64,000 nucleotides of DNA from Stramonita haemastoma (Eukaryota; Mollusca; Gastropoda; Neogastropoda; Muricidae), in assembly GCA_030674155.1 (NCBI GenBank), contig CM060317.1, forward strand, positions 89,191,166-89,255,165. Direction: 5' to 3'. Both the position numbers and the translations under genes were made by a program. Shown here piece after piece: positions 23,097 to 34,084 of the stretch. Positions within the stretch are counted from its first letter, which is position 1; each line of letters begins with the position of its first letter. Under the pieces are notes generated by a model. The model was not told the origin of the DNA. It worked only from the letters and a program-made list of their open reading frames with translations, and did not search any database.

Positions 23097-23607
23097 TAGG
23101 TGGCATGAGGCTCAGTTATGTTGATGTGCATCATCATCATCAGCTCTCTTTTTCTCTCTGCCCCTTACTAACTTTTGGTTTAAAAGGAAAACAAAAACGA
23201 AAAGAAACGTTCACCAAAAAAAACTGTCCGAGGAGAATAGAGCCACACCTACAGTAGCTGATATCCAATAACCTGCAGTCAGATCCCCTCAGCCAACGTG
23301 TAAGACCATGTACGTCACAGACTGTCTTGTTCCTTGGCCTGTGTAGTGTCAAACCCTCCAAACTCTGGGTCCAAGTTTCTTTTCAAAGTAGTAGTGTGCT
23401 ATTTTCCAGACGGTAGCCATGTAGCAGGTATCCATTCCAGAGGCTGCAAAGACTCAGATCTTCTCTGTAGTCAAAGTAGCGTTCTGTCATAGAGCACTGT
23501 CAAGAGGGTGGGTGAGCTCTGGGAAATCTCTACAGGCCGATATATTCTGTTTGTCTTCTTAGTACACTCTCGATATCCTCTGTATGTATATCTGTCTCTT
23601 TTTTCTC

Positions 23608-23730
23608 AAAGAAGAAGAAGAAGAACAACAACAACAACAACAACCAGAAGAGGAACAAGAAGAACAAGAACACGAACAAGAAGAAGAACAAGAACATGGA
23701 CAACAAGAAGAAAAACAGAAAAAAAACAAC
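23608..23730. repeat. (AAG)n/(AAC)n imperfect tract
   Basis: Purine-rich GAA, CAA and GAACAA units. Confidence 0.93.
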
Positions 23731-23799
23731 TAGATGTTTCATACTTTTTTTATAATGATTTGCAACAGGCAACAAGTGCGGAGGTGCTATGGTTCATTT

Positions 23800-24075
23800 T
23801 GACCTACTCCCCACTGATGGTAGCATCATAAGCACTGGCATCAAGATGACCAACTATTGTGTGGCCTCATGCCGCCACTTGAGTCATCACCCCGATGATT
23901 GGCTTGGCTAGACCACAATCAGCTGGTGTCCACTGGGAGCACGTCACTTAAGGAACACGTCTGCTTTCTCCTGGTGCTAACGCAGCTATCTACAACTGGG
24001 TGATCTTCTTCTTCTTCTTCTTCTTCTTCTTCTTCTTCAACAACAACAACAACAACAACAGTAACAACAACTGGT
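23800..24075 (+). repeat. Family R repeat with (TTC)n(AAC)n insert
   Basis: TGGCCTCATGCCGCCA, GGCTAGACCACAATCAGC, GGGAGCACGTCACTTAAGGA and CTGGTGCTAACGCAG parallel the 24.9-kb copy. (TTC)n-(AAC)n occupies 24006-24070. Confidence 0.75.
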
Positions 24076-24289
24076 CGGATGTATACTTCTCTTGAAAACA
24101 TGTTTTATTACATATTCTTAAATCAGTTTAAACCGTTCCTCCAACACTATAATAAATGACATCTTTTGACATGTCTGCACCAGTACCTTAAGCTTTTGGT
24201 ATAACTAGGGTAAGTTGGAGTTTGTCCAAAGGGGGGGGGGGAGGGGGGAGGGGGAGACATTTGCATGTCCGGACAGTCTGATAGTTTTA
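24076..24289. other. Spacer with G-rich run
   Basis: G run and GGGGGAGG cluster at 24230-24256. No gene. Confidence 0.5.
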
Positions 24290-24540
24290 CATATCAAGAC
24301 ATTCTAAACTGATTTACGATGACTTCTAACGGATGTGGCGTGTGAAGACTCTCTGTGTTGATTCTCGCCGTTTGTGAAGATCCGCTGGTCGTAAAACCAT
24401 ATGGAATTTCTTCACAAGTAAATTTAGTCCTGCGGCCCCGATCTGTATGAATTGAATTACAGGAGCTCGTGATTTGATTGGCCAGGTAAGGATCAGTTGG
24501 AGTCTGGAGGGAACACAACACCGGAAAAACGTCTGTGTTT
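24290..24540 (+). repeat. Family R repeat
   Basis: GCGGCCCCGATCTGTATGAA, then GCTCGTGATTTGATTGGCCA and GGAAAAACGTCTG align with the 57.8- and 31.4-kb copies. Confidence 0.65.
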
Positions 24541-24884
24541 TGTCAGACTAGGCTAAAACCTTGAGGGGCCCTAACCATTTGTTTTGTTTCCGATACTTTT
24601 TTTAAAAGATACAGGAACATTGTTTTGTTACACTTGTATGTCTTTACCTTCTTCTCGAATCAAGATTATTCATTGGTCTATTTTTTGTCGTCATCGAACG
24701 CTGAGACAACATCTATTGTTTATTTGCTATGAAAAAGCATATGTTTTTCTCCGAAAAGATATACAAATTAAAAAAAAGAATTGATTGCGTCTCTTTACGT
24801 TGGCATATGCCCCTTTGAATGTGCTTCTTAGAATGTGGTCTAAACTGATTTACATTGACACATAAAAACGACAATTGGGAAGGT
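24541..24884. other. AT-rich spacer
   Basis: No repeat matched and no coding signal. Confidence 0.4.
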
Positions 24885-25210
24885 TGCTAGCTTTCCTTCT
24901 GTCCATTATTGGAGTCCTGCTGGTTGTAACGTCCTAAGCGCTGGCCTAAAGAGCTAACCCAATCAGGCAGCCCCATGCCGCCAATTGAATCACAACGGCC
25001 AATGATGGGATTGGGCGGCCCACAATCAGCCAGCCTCCAGGGGGAGCACGTCACTAACTGGAAACGTCTGCTTTCTGCCCGTGCTAACACAGTTATCTGC
25101 CCATGACTGAAGTCCATTGTGGTAGGATTGCAGTGTTTGGTTAGGGAAGAAGGTAAACACTGCCTCCTTCCTTAGGCTCCTGCAGGCCTCCTTACAGCAA
25201 GAAAGCAAGG
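24885..25210 (+). repeat. Family R repeat, long copy
   Basis: CTGCTGGTTGTAACGTCCT, GAATCACAACGGCCAATGAT, GGGAGCACGTCACTAAC and GTGCTAACACAGTTATC. It is the closest partner of the 57.69-kb copy. Confidence 0.85.
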
Positions 25211-25476
25211 AAATGTTTCCAGGAACCCTTGTTGTTCACTGTTTGCACACAAATTATTTGTTTTTAGCGCTTTTCGTTATGTGATGTTATTGTTGCTGTC
25301 GTTGTTTTGTCTTCCTTTATGTTGTTTTTGGTTGGGTTTTTTTTTGTGTTGTTTTTTGGGGGGTCCTTGTTGGATTGTTTCCCTTAAACTGATTAATTTA
25401 TTTTTTTTTTTTCCTAAATTTGTTGTTTTATTTGAGTGATGCTCTGTTGGTTTGCTTGCGTGGTGTCGTGTTGATG

Positions 25477-25478
<2 letters not shown>
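25211..25478. other. T-rich spacer
   Basis: Long T and TTG runs. No gene. Confidence 0.5.
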
Positions 25479-25513
<35 letters not shown>

Positions 25514-25692
25514 TGATGGTGATGATGATATGATGACGATGTGACGACGACGACGAAGAGAAGACCACGACAACGATTTGTTGTACTGATACGAGTAGGA
25601 AAATGGTAACGATTTTACGTGGTGGTGGTGGTGGTGGTGGTGGTGGTGGTGGTGGTGGTGGTGGTGGTGGTGGTGGTGGTGGTGGTGGTGGT
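25479..25692. repeat. (GAT)n, (GAC)n and (GGT)n trinucleotide tracts
   Basis: GAT at 25479-25512, short GAC near 25545, and a pure (GGT)n of about 25 units at 25619-25692. The poly-Gly and poly-Pro translations are not genes. Confidence 0.97.
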
Positions 25693-25884
25693 AATTCGAT
25701 GGTGGTAATCATTGTGTTGGTGATGGATGTGATGGTAGTGGTGGGAGTGGTGGTTGTAGTGGATTCTTTATTTAGAATGATTTTATCATGTATCCATTTG
25801 TTATTTTTATTTGATGGGTTAAATAAAGGAGATGCTTTAAACTAAAGATGAAACAACTTTTTTCTTCTCACTCCCCATTTGTAG

Positions 25885-26014
25885 CATGTCAAACATGTCT
25901 CTTGGCCCAGCTGAGTGGAACACTACTAAATGGAAGTATGTTTTGGGAGAGCCTTCTACTATTGAAAGCTCCTGTAAAACTATTAAGACACCAACCCTAA
26001 AAGTACAGTTTTGA
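25885..26014 (+). CDS. Candidate small exon or ORF, unknown
   Basis: A pyrimidine-rich acceptor (TTCTCACTCCCCATTTGTAG) ends at 25884, and ATG follows at 25886. The frame runs 42 codons to TGA at 26012 and includes PAEWNTTKWKYVLGEPSTI. A GTATGT donor at 25936 would cut it after 16 codons in phase 2. Spliced to the acceptor at 26037 that phase gives only a short reading, so the relation to the next exon is unclear. The YVLGEP string resembles LIIGEP in the 55.2-kb candidate. Evidence is limited to splice signals and complexity. Confidence 0.25.
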
Positions 26015-26037
26015 TCTATAAACTGTTTTCTTTTTAG

Positions 26038-26219
26038 AACTGCTCCAAATCGCAGCTGGTTCTGTCTGCATGGCCATATTGGATAGAATGCCTGGAGCCT
26101 TGTTTTCTGCTGCACATGTCACTCTGCAGGAGGACTGCCTGCTGGCCTCTGCCACACATTCCGACTTCAGGGCAGCTTTTAAGTTTATCAGAAATAAATT
26201 ATTTCTACTTGAAAAATAA
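26038..26219 (+). CDS. Candidate terminal exon, unknown protein
   Basis: An excellent acceptor (AAACTGTTTTCTTTTTAG) ends at 26037. In the frame using two leading bases, 59 codons run to TAA at 26217. The peptide begins LLQIAAGSVCMAILDRMPGA and continues to SDFRAAFKFIRNKLFLLEK. It is complex and amphipathic, reads like a helical protein C-terminus, and has three Cys. A second frame (starting NCSKSQLVLSAWPYW) is also open for about 69 codons, which weakens the call. The upstream exon must end in phase 1. I do not recognise the family. Neighbouring DNA is not repetitive until the GT tract at 26395. Confidence 0.38.
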
Positions 26220-26394
26220 CGGGGAAATAGGCTGAGTAGGCAGATTAAATAAGAAATAAGAGGGGATAGGGAGGTAAGGAAAAGGCAGAGACAAAGGGAG
26301 TGATAGAAAAGGGGAAATTCCCACCTCAGACTTTCCGGAATGTGGGTGTTCCATTCATGCTGAAAGAGCCCCCGATATCTCCACGGGGTAGGGG
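26220..26394. other. Purine-rich spacer
   Basis: Possible 3' UTR of the preceding candidate. No AATAAA in a convincing place. Confidence 0.3.
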
Positions 26395-26414
26395 GGTGTG
26401 TGTGTGTGGTGTGT

Positions 26415-26491
<77 letters not shown>

Positions 26492-26495
26492 TGGT
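26395..26495. repeat. (GT)n microsatellite
   Basis: About 95 bases, with GGTGTGG interruptions at both ends. Confidence 0.97.
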
Positions 26496-27425
26496 GGGGG
26501 TGGCAGCTGGTTCAGCTTTGTCTTCGTGGTTATTTCGCCTGTTAGCAATAGAAAAACTGTGCAATCAGCCAATTTACTGGAGCCCAAATGCCAAAGAGCC
26601 TTGAAAATTGGCAAATTGATTCAAAATGGCAAGGCTGCAATTTTCCAGAGGATAAAAAAATAAAGTGTGCTGCATATTTCTGGGAGTTTGGAATGGTATT
26701 GATTGCAGGTAGCCAGGAAATTCTTCAGATGTGATTGATTTATTAGTGTTGTTATTATAACTGTCTTTAATTTCATTTCATCATAATTGGGTAAAACACG
26801 TGTCGTTCTCATCATCGTCTTGACAGTATCGCGATTTAAACAAATCTTGTCTAGGTTATCATGTTTGTGATGCCCAGTTGGTGGCGGTGTTTTTGTGGCA
26901 GGTGGGGGTCGGGGAGGAGTTGAAGGCTATCCCCATTATTTTCTTCACGCCCAGACTAAAACTGTTTGATGTGTGCATCTGATGCCTCATGGGGGGGGTT
27001 GTTATCTCATTGGCAAAGGAAAGAAAGCCAAAACACCCTGAACCACTACAGAAGTAGGTTCAAGTTGGAAATGGGATGATACTTTATAGCATTGTTTTGT
27101 TTTATCATAGCACGTTTGTGATGGTGTAGTATGTATCGAATTATTGTACAAGGCATCACTTCCAGATATTTTCTTTCAATGTAGACTTGCTGGCCCGGAA
27201 GAAAGTATGTTGCTACGTGTGCAGTGCTGCCCGTGTGAAGAACTAGATTTGTTTGTGGGGGATTCTTTTTTGCTTTTGGTTTAAAACAAAGTTTCATTTA
27301 TTCATTCAGGGTAACAATCCATGAAGTTGGTACAACAAGCAATGTGTGTTTGATGGGGAAAAAATCAACAAAAGACCTCCAATTTTCCTTGGCAATAATC
27401 AATGGGTTCCTGTGAAACAAATTAA

Positions 27426-27429
<4 letters not shown>
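26496..27429. other. Non-repetitive DNA, no gene supported
   Basis: 26550-26740 is complex A/T-rich sequence of the kind often seen in conserved noncoding elements, but conservation cannot be judged here. An acceptor-like TTTTCTTTCAATGTAG at 27168-27183 is followed by only about 17 open codons. Confidence 0.35.
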
Positions 27430-27464
<35 letters not shown>

Positions 27465-27468
27465 TGGT

Positions 27469-27535
<67 letters not shown>
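27430..27535. repeat. (GT)n microsatellite
   Basis: GT interrupted by GGTGGTGG near 27463. Confidence 0.97.
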
Positions 27536-27594
27536 AGTCTCCCTTGTTTTTCAATAGAGGCCCAGTCAGACGTCAGGAAGATGGAAGTAAAAGG

Positions 27595-27866
27595 TAAATG
27601 TAGAGGTGTCCCATGTGGTTGTAGCGAAGTGAGGCATCAGAGACCTTAGCTTCTGTTAGGCCAGCATATTGAGGGCGGCGCCCATCTCCTCTCCTTCGCT
27701 GCTTTACCTTCCCTCACCCTATAGAGGGGAGGTACACATTTACAGCTGGGTGAGATGGGGGGCTGTACTGAAGCCAAGGCGAGCAATTGTAACCACGCTC
27801 GATGCTACTTAACATTGGCCGGGGGAAAGCAGCGCTTTGACCACTGAGCCATCCCTGAGGGGAGGT
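27595..27866 (-). mobile_element. Chimeric tRNA/5S SINE, minus strand
   Basis: Reverse complement of the 11.5-kb element. It includes the 5S-like part (GTAACCACGCTCGATGC plus TACTTAAC) and a head ending GACCACTGAGCCATCCCTG. Confidence 0.88.
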
Positions 27867-28142
27867 GGGGTACCCTGAGGCAAAGACTTGATTAGCTGTG
27901 GATGCAAGCAGAGTTATCAAGCTCTACATTCAAAGTTTGTTATGCTTGGAACTGTTAAAATTGTTGTTTTCTTATTAATCTCAAGCTCCAACCATGACTA
28001 TATGCCTTCTGTATCAAAGGAGAAAAAATGATCTGATGTCGGAGTGTGTCTTGCCTATATTTTGTCGACCTACGTACTGAAAATAGCCATACACGCAAAC
28101 TTGTCGACTTGCGTGTACCTGAGACTTTACAATATTTATTAT
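27867..28142. other. Spacer
   Basis: No gene or matched repeat. Confidence 0.35.
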
Positions 28143-28325
28143 TTTTACTTTTTTTTTATTCCTTTACTTTCAGGATCATGGAATAAGTACTCGTGTGCTT
28201 TTTTTTAGATCCAGCCCCCGTGTGTATGCAGTTCTGTGAATTTTGTCGTCCGTTCCCACCAGCACACAATGGCCTACTCTTACAAAAAGCAGAACAGGTT
28301 TTAACGTGTGCTTAAGATGTTTCTA
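28143..28325 (-). mobile_element. SINE, main family, 3' half, minus strand
   Basis: Poly(T)-TTATT, AGGATCATGGAATAAG, CCCGTGTGTATGCAG, ATGGCCTACTCTTAC and TTTTAACGTGTGC. The head is missing. Confidence 0.85.
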
Positions 28326-28855
28326 GGTTTGATGAGTGAGAAGGGTGTTCAGATGGAACTTTTGATAACAGTAACAACAACAACAGCAAAAGAAAAAGCC
28401 ATAGCAACAAAAGATGGATGGAATGAGATACTCTGACATAGTGACCATGCACCAGAAAGAAATCCTCAGAGGTTTGCTTTTTTAGGTCTCAGTATCTACC
28501 TGAAGTAGTCACAGTAAATGCCAAAGCAAAAGAGCAAAGGCTTTGGGAGGCAGAGGAGAAATCAAAGACAAATAGAAACCTGTTCTTTCGGTCTCTGACT
28601 TCTCCAAGTCCCAGGGCTGTTCCTGTCTGTGGAGCCAGAGTGCTCTCCTCTGTCAAGTCTCCAAGCATTTTCTCTCTCCGCTGTCTCAGTCAGAGAGTGT
28701 TCCCACACTCCCCTCTCCCTGCAGTAGTCACAACAAATGCCAACAGCGTGTTGACAAGGCCCCGCAGAGAGAACACTTAGGGGAGATGAGAAACCAAAGA
28801 TAAATAGACACCTGTCCTTTTTTGTCTCTCTCTGTCTGTAGGACTGTCTGTATCT
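28326..28855. repeat. Region with an internal 220-bp offset duplication
   Basis: AGTAGTCACAGTAAATGCC and GAAACCTGTTC (28505-28590) recur as AGTAGTCACAACAAATGCC and GACACCTGTCC (28722-28825). No gene is seen between them. Confidence 0.6.
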
Positions 28856-29056
<201 letters not shown>

Positions 29057-29264
29057 CCCTATCCTGAGGAAACAGGAACATGAAAAGACATAGGCCTACT
29101 ACAGCATTTTTGGGATACTGAACTCAGTGGGGCAAAAGAAAGTAAAGGATGTTAGTTTTAAGCACATTGAAGAGTTAATCTTATGGAAAATATCTAGAGT
29201 TATCAGCACAAAATTGTATGTAGAAAGGGCAAATAGTTTGTGATTTGTTAAATGATTATTTAAA
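29057..29264. other. Spacer
   Basis: Nothing recognised. Confidence 0.35.
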
Positions 29265-29525
29265 AGTCACTTCATAAGAAACTAGCTACATTTAGACATT
29301 TGTCGACCCCGAATTAATTAACTAAATGTTTAACGACTTTTAAAAAATCGTATCCTCAGAACCTTCATAAACACGAAGCAATTAGCTAAATTGAGACGTA
29401 TGTCTACCGGAATCAATGGGTGAATTGTTGAAAGATTTTTTGAACAATTTCTCCAAGCTTGGATAAAGACGAAGGAAATGGCTACATTCAGACCCAAGTC
29501 CACCTCCAGTTAAATGCCTTTCTAT
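29265..29525. repeat. Degenerate tandem repeat, about 97-bp period
   Basis: Three decayed units aligned by CTAGCTACATTTAGAC, TTAGCTAAATTGAGAC and ATGGCTACATTCAGAC, each followed by GTC(G/T)AC-like DNA and an AATTAA/AATCAA segment. Confidence 0.6.
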
Positions 29526-29855
29526 ACTCATAATCACCATAATCTTCAAATCAAACGTTCTTGATTAAAACCTCAGGACTTGCTGGGTGAACTTCCTCTT
29601 TTAAGGAGCGGCCATTCAGACAACCAAGAGGACAATTATCTTGAAGTTGAAGTGGGTCAGGCAGGTCCAGATCTTTGACATTGCCAGCTAAAAGCTGCTT
29701 CAGACGCACTCTACGTACCTGAAGACATGTTAAACTCCTTTAACATTGTTGACTATACTGGCTATCAGCTGGTTCAACTCAGACGTACTGTACCGTACCT
29801 GAAGACATGTTTAACGCTTTAACGCTGGCCAGAGCAGACCTTACACATGAAGACT
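29526..29855. repeat. Spacer with an 85-bp tandem duplication
   Basis: GTACCTGAAGACATGTTAAAC (29715) and GTACCTGAAGACATGTTTAAC (29797) sit in two copies of a GCT..TTCA.ACTCAGACG.ACT unit. Confidence 0.6.
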
Positions 29856-29924
29856 CCTTGTGTTTATTCGGGCTGTTGTTAGAAGCCCCAGGTATCAATC
29901 TCATACTTCACGCTTAAAGAGCAA

Positions 29925-30180
29925 ACCTCATCCTATAGCTCGCCCCACGGTGCTGCTGATGAAATCATAACGGCCAGTGATTTGATTGGCTGGTTCATAA
30001 TCCGCGAGAGTCCGCAGGGAGCATGTCCCTGAATGGAAAGGTGTGATTTTTCCTGGTGCTGAGAAAGCTGTCCCTGGCTGAGGTACGTTGTGATAGGATC
30101 TGAATGTTTTGTTTGGGAATAGAGTGGTGACAGTTATTGTTGACATTCTTGCCTCCCTCCACAGTACGTGATATTTTGCT
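29925..30180 (+). repeat. Family R repeat
   Basis: GAAATCATAACGGCCAGTGA, TTTGATTGGCTGG, GGGAGCATGTCCCTGAATGG and CCTGGTGCTGAGAAAGC. Confidence 0.8.
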
Positions 30181-30575
30181 ACGTCTAGCGGGGTTTCTTT
30201 TGGTTTGTCTTTCGTGTGATTTTTAATTCGTGTTTTTTTTTTTTTATGCTTTTTTAGCTGTTTTCACCTCACTTTTTTATTGCTAAAACCTGCATCACTA
30301 AGTGTGCATGTTCTGCCATCAAAAGTTTTGTCCTCCTGTTTTATGTAGAATCTGCCTCACAAATTTTCTTTCCAACAAGATGTCCGCAGTGCTGAGACAA
30401 TAGCCATATACCAGATACCCTTTGTGGAAGTTGTCAATATTTTTTTCTCTGTAGTCACAGTAAACAGCGGCTGCAATCTGCAAAGTGAAGAACTGGAGTT
30501 AAGGGAAAAGCCAGTAGATAACTACATTAAAAGTTTGTGCTGTTGGTACTCTCTTCTGTAATCACTGTCTCTGTT
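30181..30575. other. T-rich spacer
   Basis: No gene. Confidence 0.4.
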
Positions 30576-30596
30576 TTCTCTCTCTCTCTCTCTCCT

Positions 30597-30655
<59 letters not shown>

Positions 30656-30656
30656 A
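30576..30656. repeat. (CT)n microsatellite
   Basis: CT with two short interruptions. Confidence 0.96.
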
Positions 30657-31384
30657 GCAGTTGTTGTTGTTGTTATGGTGATGGTGATGGTGGTGCTGGG
30701 GGTAGTGGGGCAGAGTTGTGGTGATGGTTTCAGTGGCGGTAGTAGTGATTGTGGTAGTGATCAGGCAGGAGGGTGGCTGCAGTGTCTTGTTCCATTGGGT
30801 TTTTTTACCTGTATTGTAGGTGGGGACATTTACAGATAAGCAATATACTTTCCAACATTTTGCTTAAACACTATCCCTACGTTAAGGGAGAGAACCCGCT
30901 TTCCCTGTACAGGTGCACTGCCCACATGTGTGTTTTTTCTACTGCCCATATGTGTGTGTTTCTGTTGCCCATATGTGGGTGTTTAGGGTTAGTAGAGGGC
31001 TAGGAGAGGTTGGCTGGCCTATAGCGGGCAATCCGTAGGGAAAAAGTTAAAACAAGGCATGTGCTGCTTCATGATTAAGCTGAACACAATGCTTAAGAAC
31101 CTCTCTAAGAGGCAGCTTTGCATCATGACAGTCTGTATCAGAGATTTCTACAACCATCTGTGCAATTATAATACACTCAGTGTATCGACCACCTTTTGTG
31201 ACCCTTTAAAAAGTCTTCCTTACATTGAAAACATTTGAGATATTTTGAGATGTGTATCAGTGGCCAAACCTTTTTCAGGTACTTGGGAGAAACTACTATT
31301 AAGAACAGTGATATCTTTGACGGTGTAAGTGTTGTGCACAAATACCAGATATCTAAACTCGTGTAGGATGACTTCTAGCAGATG
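30657..31384. other. Spacer with TTG/GGT runs and an 18-bp triplication
   Basis: GCCCATATGTGTGTGTTT occurs three times with small changes at 30920-30985. No gene is supported. Confidence 0.45.
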
Positions 31385-31560
31385 GCGAGTGCAAAGACAC
31401 CTGGTGTTTATCCTACCCCATGGTGGAACCTGCTGACTGTAAGCACGTTTATCCAATCACATGAAGAGCAAATTCAATCAAGCAGCCCCTGAACTGCGAA
31501 TTGAATCCTACAATTCATGATTTGATTCGTCTGGTTAGTACGCATCTCAAAGGTATTTTT
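31385..31560 (+). repeat. Family R repeat, diverged
   Basis: AATCAAGCAGCCCCTGAACT, then GAATTGAATCCTACAATTCA and TGATTTGATTCGTCTGG. Confidence 0.6.
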
Positions 31561-32299
31561 TCCTTTGTAGAGGGCTAAAGTAGATTCTCAGAGAACCCAG
31601 CTAGTTAATGTCAGAGAAAAATGACGTATTATTTCCGTGATGTGTCTTCCTCTTTCACCTCCAAAATCGGATTCATTATACCTTTTTGTCAAGGGAAGTT
31701 TCATAAAACAGTCAAAGCATTTCTCTCTGTTCTGAAAAAAAATGTTTACGTAGGTGGTGAGGTAACTCGTTTTTCAGTACGAGTCGTCTGCTGTGTATGA
31801 ATATTTTCTTTCCATGATATGATCATGGATCTTTGACATTTTCAATCATTTCATTTTGAAATCATGTGTAAGGAAAAACTGAAACCTAAGCTTGTTATTT
31901 AGCGCTTTAGTCAGTGGAATTGAAACTCTCTGCTTTTGAAGTTGGATATAACCTGAAAAGCAAGATAATGAGGGATGATGAAAGACATGCTGGCAATTAT
32001 ATCATGCACGTTTACCATCAGGATATCCATAAAGTAGATCAGAGCCAAAATTAACTAAACCCCATAGGACTTTTAAGCACTACAGTCAATCCAGCTTTTA
32101 AAGTAAGAACACTACTTTTAGGAAGATAATAGCTAGGAAATATTTAATAATATATATATATAAAGAATAGTATGAATATATAAGACATAATATAGATATA
32201 CATAATGTGTGTGTGTGTTATGTTTGTAAATGTATACAGCTTACAGTCACTGCAATGTCTCTGCTTAAAATTCGGGGTGCTACTCCCGGGAAGAGCGTA
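31561..32299. other. AT-rich spacer
   Basis: Short TA at 32150 and GT at 32206. No gene. Confidence 0.4.
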
Positions 32300-32389
32300 G
32301 CGTAGTCATAGTCGTAGTCGTAGTCGAAGTCGTCGCCTCGTCGTCGTCGTCGTCGTAGTGTAGAGTAGTAGTAGTAGTAGCAGGCGAGC

Positions 32390-32469
<80 letters not shown>

Positions 32470-32500
32470 CAGTAGCAGATAGTAGTAGTAGTAGAGTAGG
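32300..32500. repeat. (GTC)n, (AGT)n and (AGC)n trinucleotide tracts
   Basis: GTAGTC hexamers, then CGT, then AGT/AGC. The central (CAG)n runs at about 32427-32460. Confidence 0.96.
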
Positions 32501-32734
32501 TAAATAGCAGTAGTGTCACTATTACCATCACCACCACCGAAAACATCATCATCATTACTATTAGCATTGTTTATATTGCCGCAATTAGTATTATCATTTG
32601 TATGATTATTGTTGTTGTTTTTTATTATTATCGTCATCAAACAATGGAGATAAAGACGTTCTAACCTCTATAAGAAAACTATCTTTTAAAAACCCACCTC
32701 TACCCTTCTTCCAAAAGGCGCCAACATAATTCGA

Positions 32735-33110
32735 TATTAGAATATGAGAACTCGGTTTCCTAGAAGTTGAAAGCATGAATTCTGGAACTATCTTGTGTAG
32801 CAGCCCTGAAAAAGCCTTGCTTCATAAGCTGTGTCATTAGGACTTGTTGCCGATCTTTGCCATCAATCTTTAGCACTTTATCCAGGTTTATTTTCAAGGC
32901 TAATAAAAGCGTCCGTGACGGAATGACAGATTGGCATCAATAAATTTAAAGACCCGCATGTCATGGGCTCACAGCAAATTGAAAATGGATGCAAAATGTC
33001 AGGACTTTTTATAGGAAGGAAAAGGTCAAGACATCTGTGTGCCTCCCATTATCTGGACGTTGTGGATGAGACAAGTCATGGTTGCTGGCATTTTATTCTG
33101 AGTTGACCGA
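32735..33110. other. Complex repeat-free block, possible conserved noncoding DNA
   Basis: About 375 bases without simple repeats or SINE matches, with no long frame and AT-balanced composition. AATAAATTTAAAG- and TAATAAAAGCG-type strings occur. Only comparison with relatives could show constraint. Confidence 0.2.
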
Positions 33111-33338
33111 GTCGTTGCTTTCATCATTGTGATTTTCATGAAAAAGATTTGTGCATATAACTATAAATACAATTTGATAGAGTATTGTTTTCTGAACATC
33201 CTTGTCATCATCATAGGGGGATCTGTTTATTATTGTTTGCTATTCTATCTTATCGCCGTTTAGTATTTTTACTGTTGTTAAGATGTTTTGATTTTTTTTG
33301 TTGGTTTTTTGTTGCTGCCTCATGTTCGTAACGTCTTT
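33111..33338. other. Spacer
   Basis: AT-rich. No feature. Confidence 0.35.
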
Positions 33339-33785
33339 GTCCTGCTGTTCCCACGCCGTTCATTTCAGTCTCCCCGCCACAGCCATACCCTGACTCGTTG
33401 TGTCTCTTCCTCGGTGTCGGGAGTCCGCAGGGAGCCCATCAATATTAGACTGTGGTGGGGTCACCAGCCAGAGGGGCCCTGCACTTCTGCTGGGTCACTT
33501 TGGTGGTGTTAAGTGGTGCCTGTTCTGAGCTAACATACGCAGGACACCACCTACTAAGCCCCTACTAACGACAGTATTGGCTCAGTCGCGGATCCAGATT
33601 GAGTGAGTCATCTACCCGAGTAGCAACCACCACAACGTCCCTCCAACGACCATCTCCCCGCGAACCTCCAACCCCAAAAGCTTTGACACAAACTCACCAC
33701 AGGCACAGAAGCGTATGGGGAAACCAAAATCTGAGGTCACCATGAGACCAGAGCAACGGAGGCCACCGAATCAGAGGCAATTTTT
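33339..33785 (+). other. GC-richer block, possible retroelement or exon relic
   Basis: An acceptor-like CGTTCATTTCAG ends at 33368. The following frame stays open 48 codons (SPRHSHTLTRCVSSSVSGVR first) to TAA at 33510. The block then continues as CA/CC-rich non-coding sequence, and a repeat shared with 10.3 kb follows at once. That places it most plausibly in an untranslated part of a retroelement. Confidence 0.3.
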
Positions 33786-33866
33786 ATTATTGCATGATAA
33801 TCAATGGTAATGAGGATGATGTTATGATGATGATATGGAAGTGCATGTGAGAGACTACTTGACAGG
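33786..33866 (+). repeat. Dispersed repeat shared with 10.35 kb
   Basis: GATGATGATATGGAAGTGCA then GAGACTACTTGACAGGGC. Confidence 0.55.
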
Positions 33867-34084
33867 GCTGTACTCTACGCTTACTGTCATAATATATTCC
33901 AGCGTCATCCTGGCCCGAGAGATACAGACACCTGCAGTGTTGGTCAGGTAATTTGAGCAACACTCTCAAATTCGCATCCGTAAAGTGGATAAAGCTCGAC
34001 TGTGTGGTCCCAGTCTCCCCACCGAGCCCACCGCACACTCATTCTGGGTAGGAATCGGCCGGTGTCCGAAAAATCCCTATGACT
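33867..34084. other. Spacer before the 395-bp array
   Basis: GC-balanced DNA. No repeat matched within the window. Confidence 0.35.
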
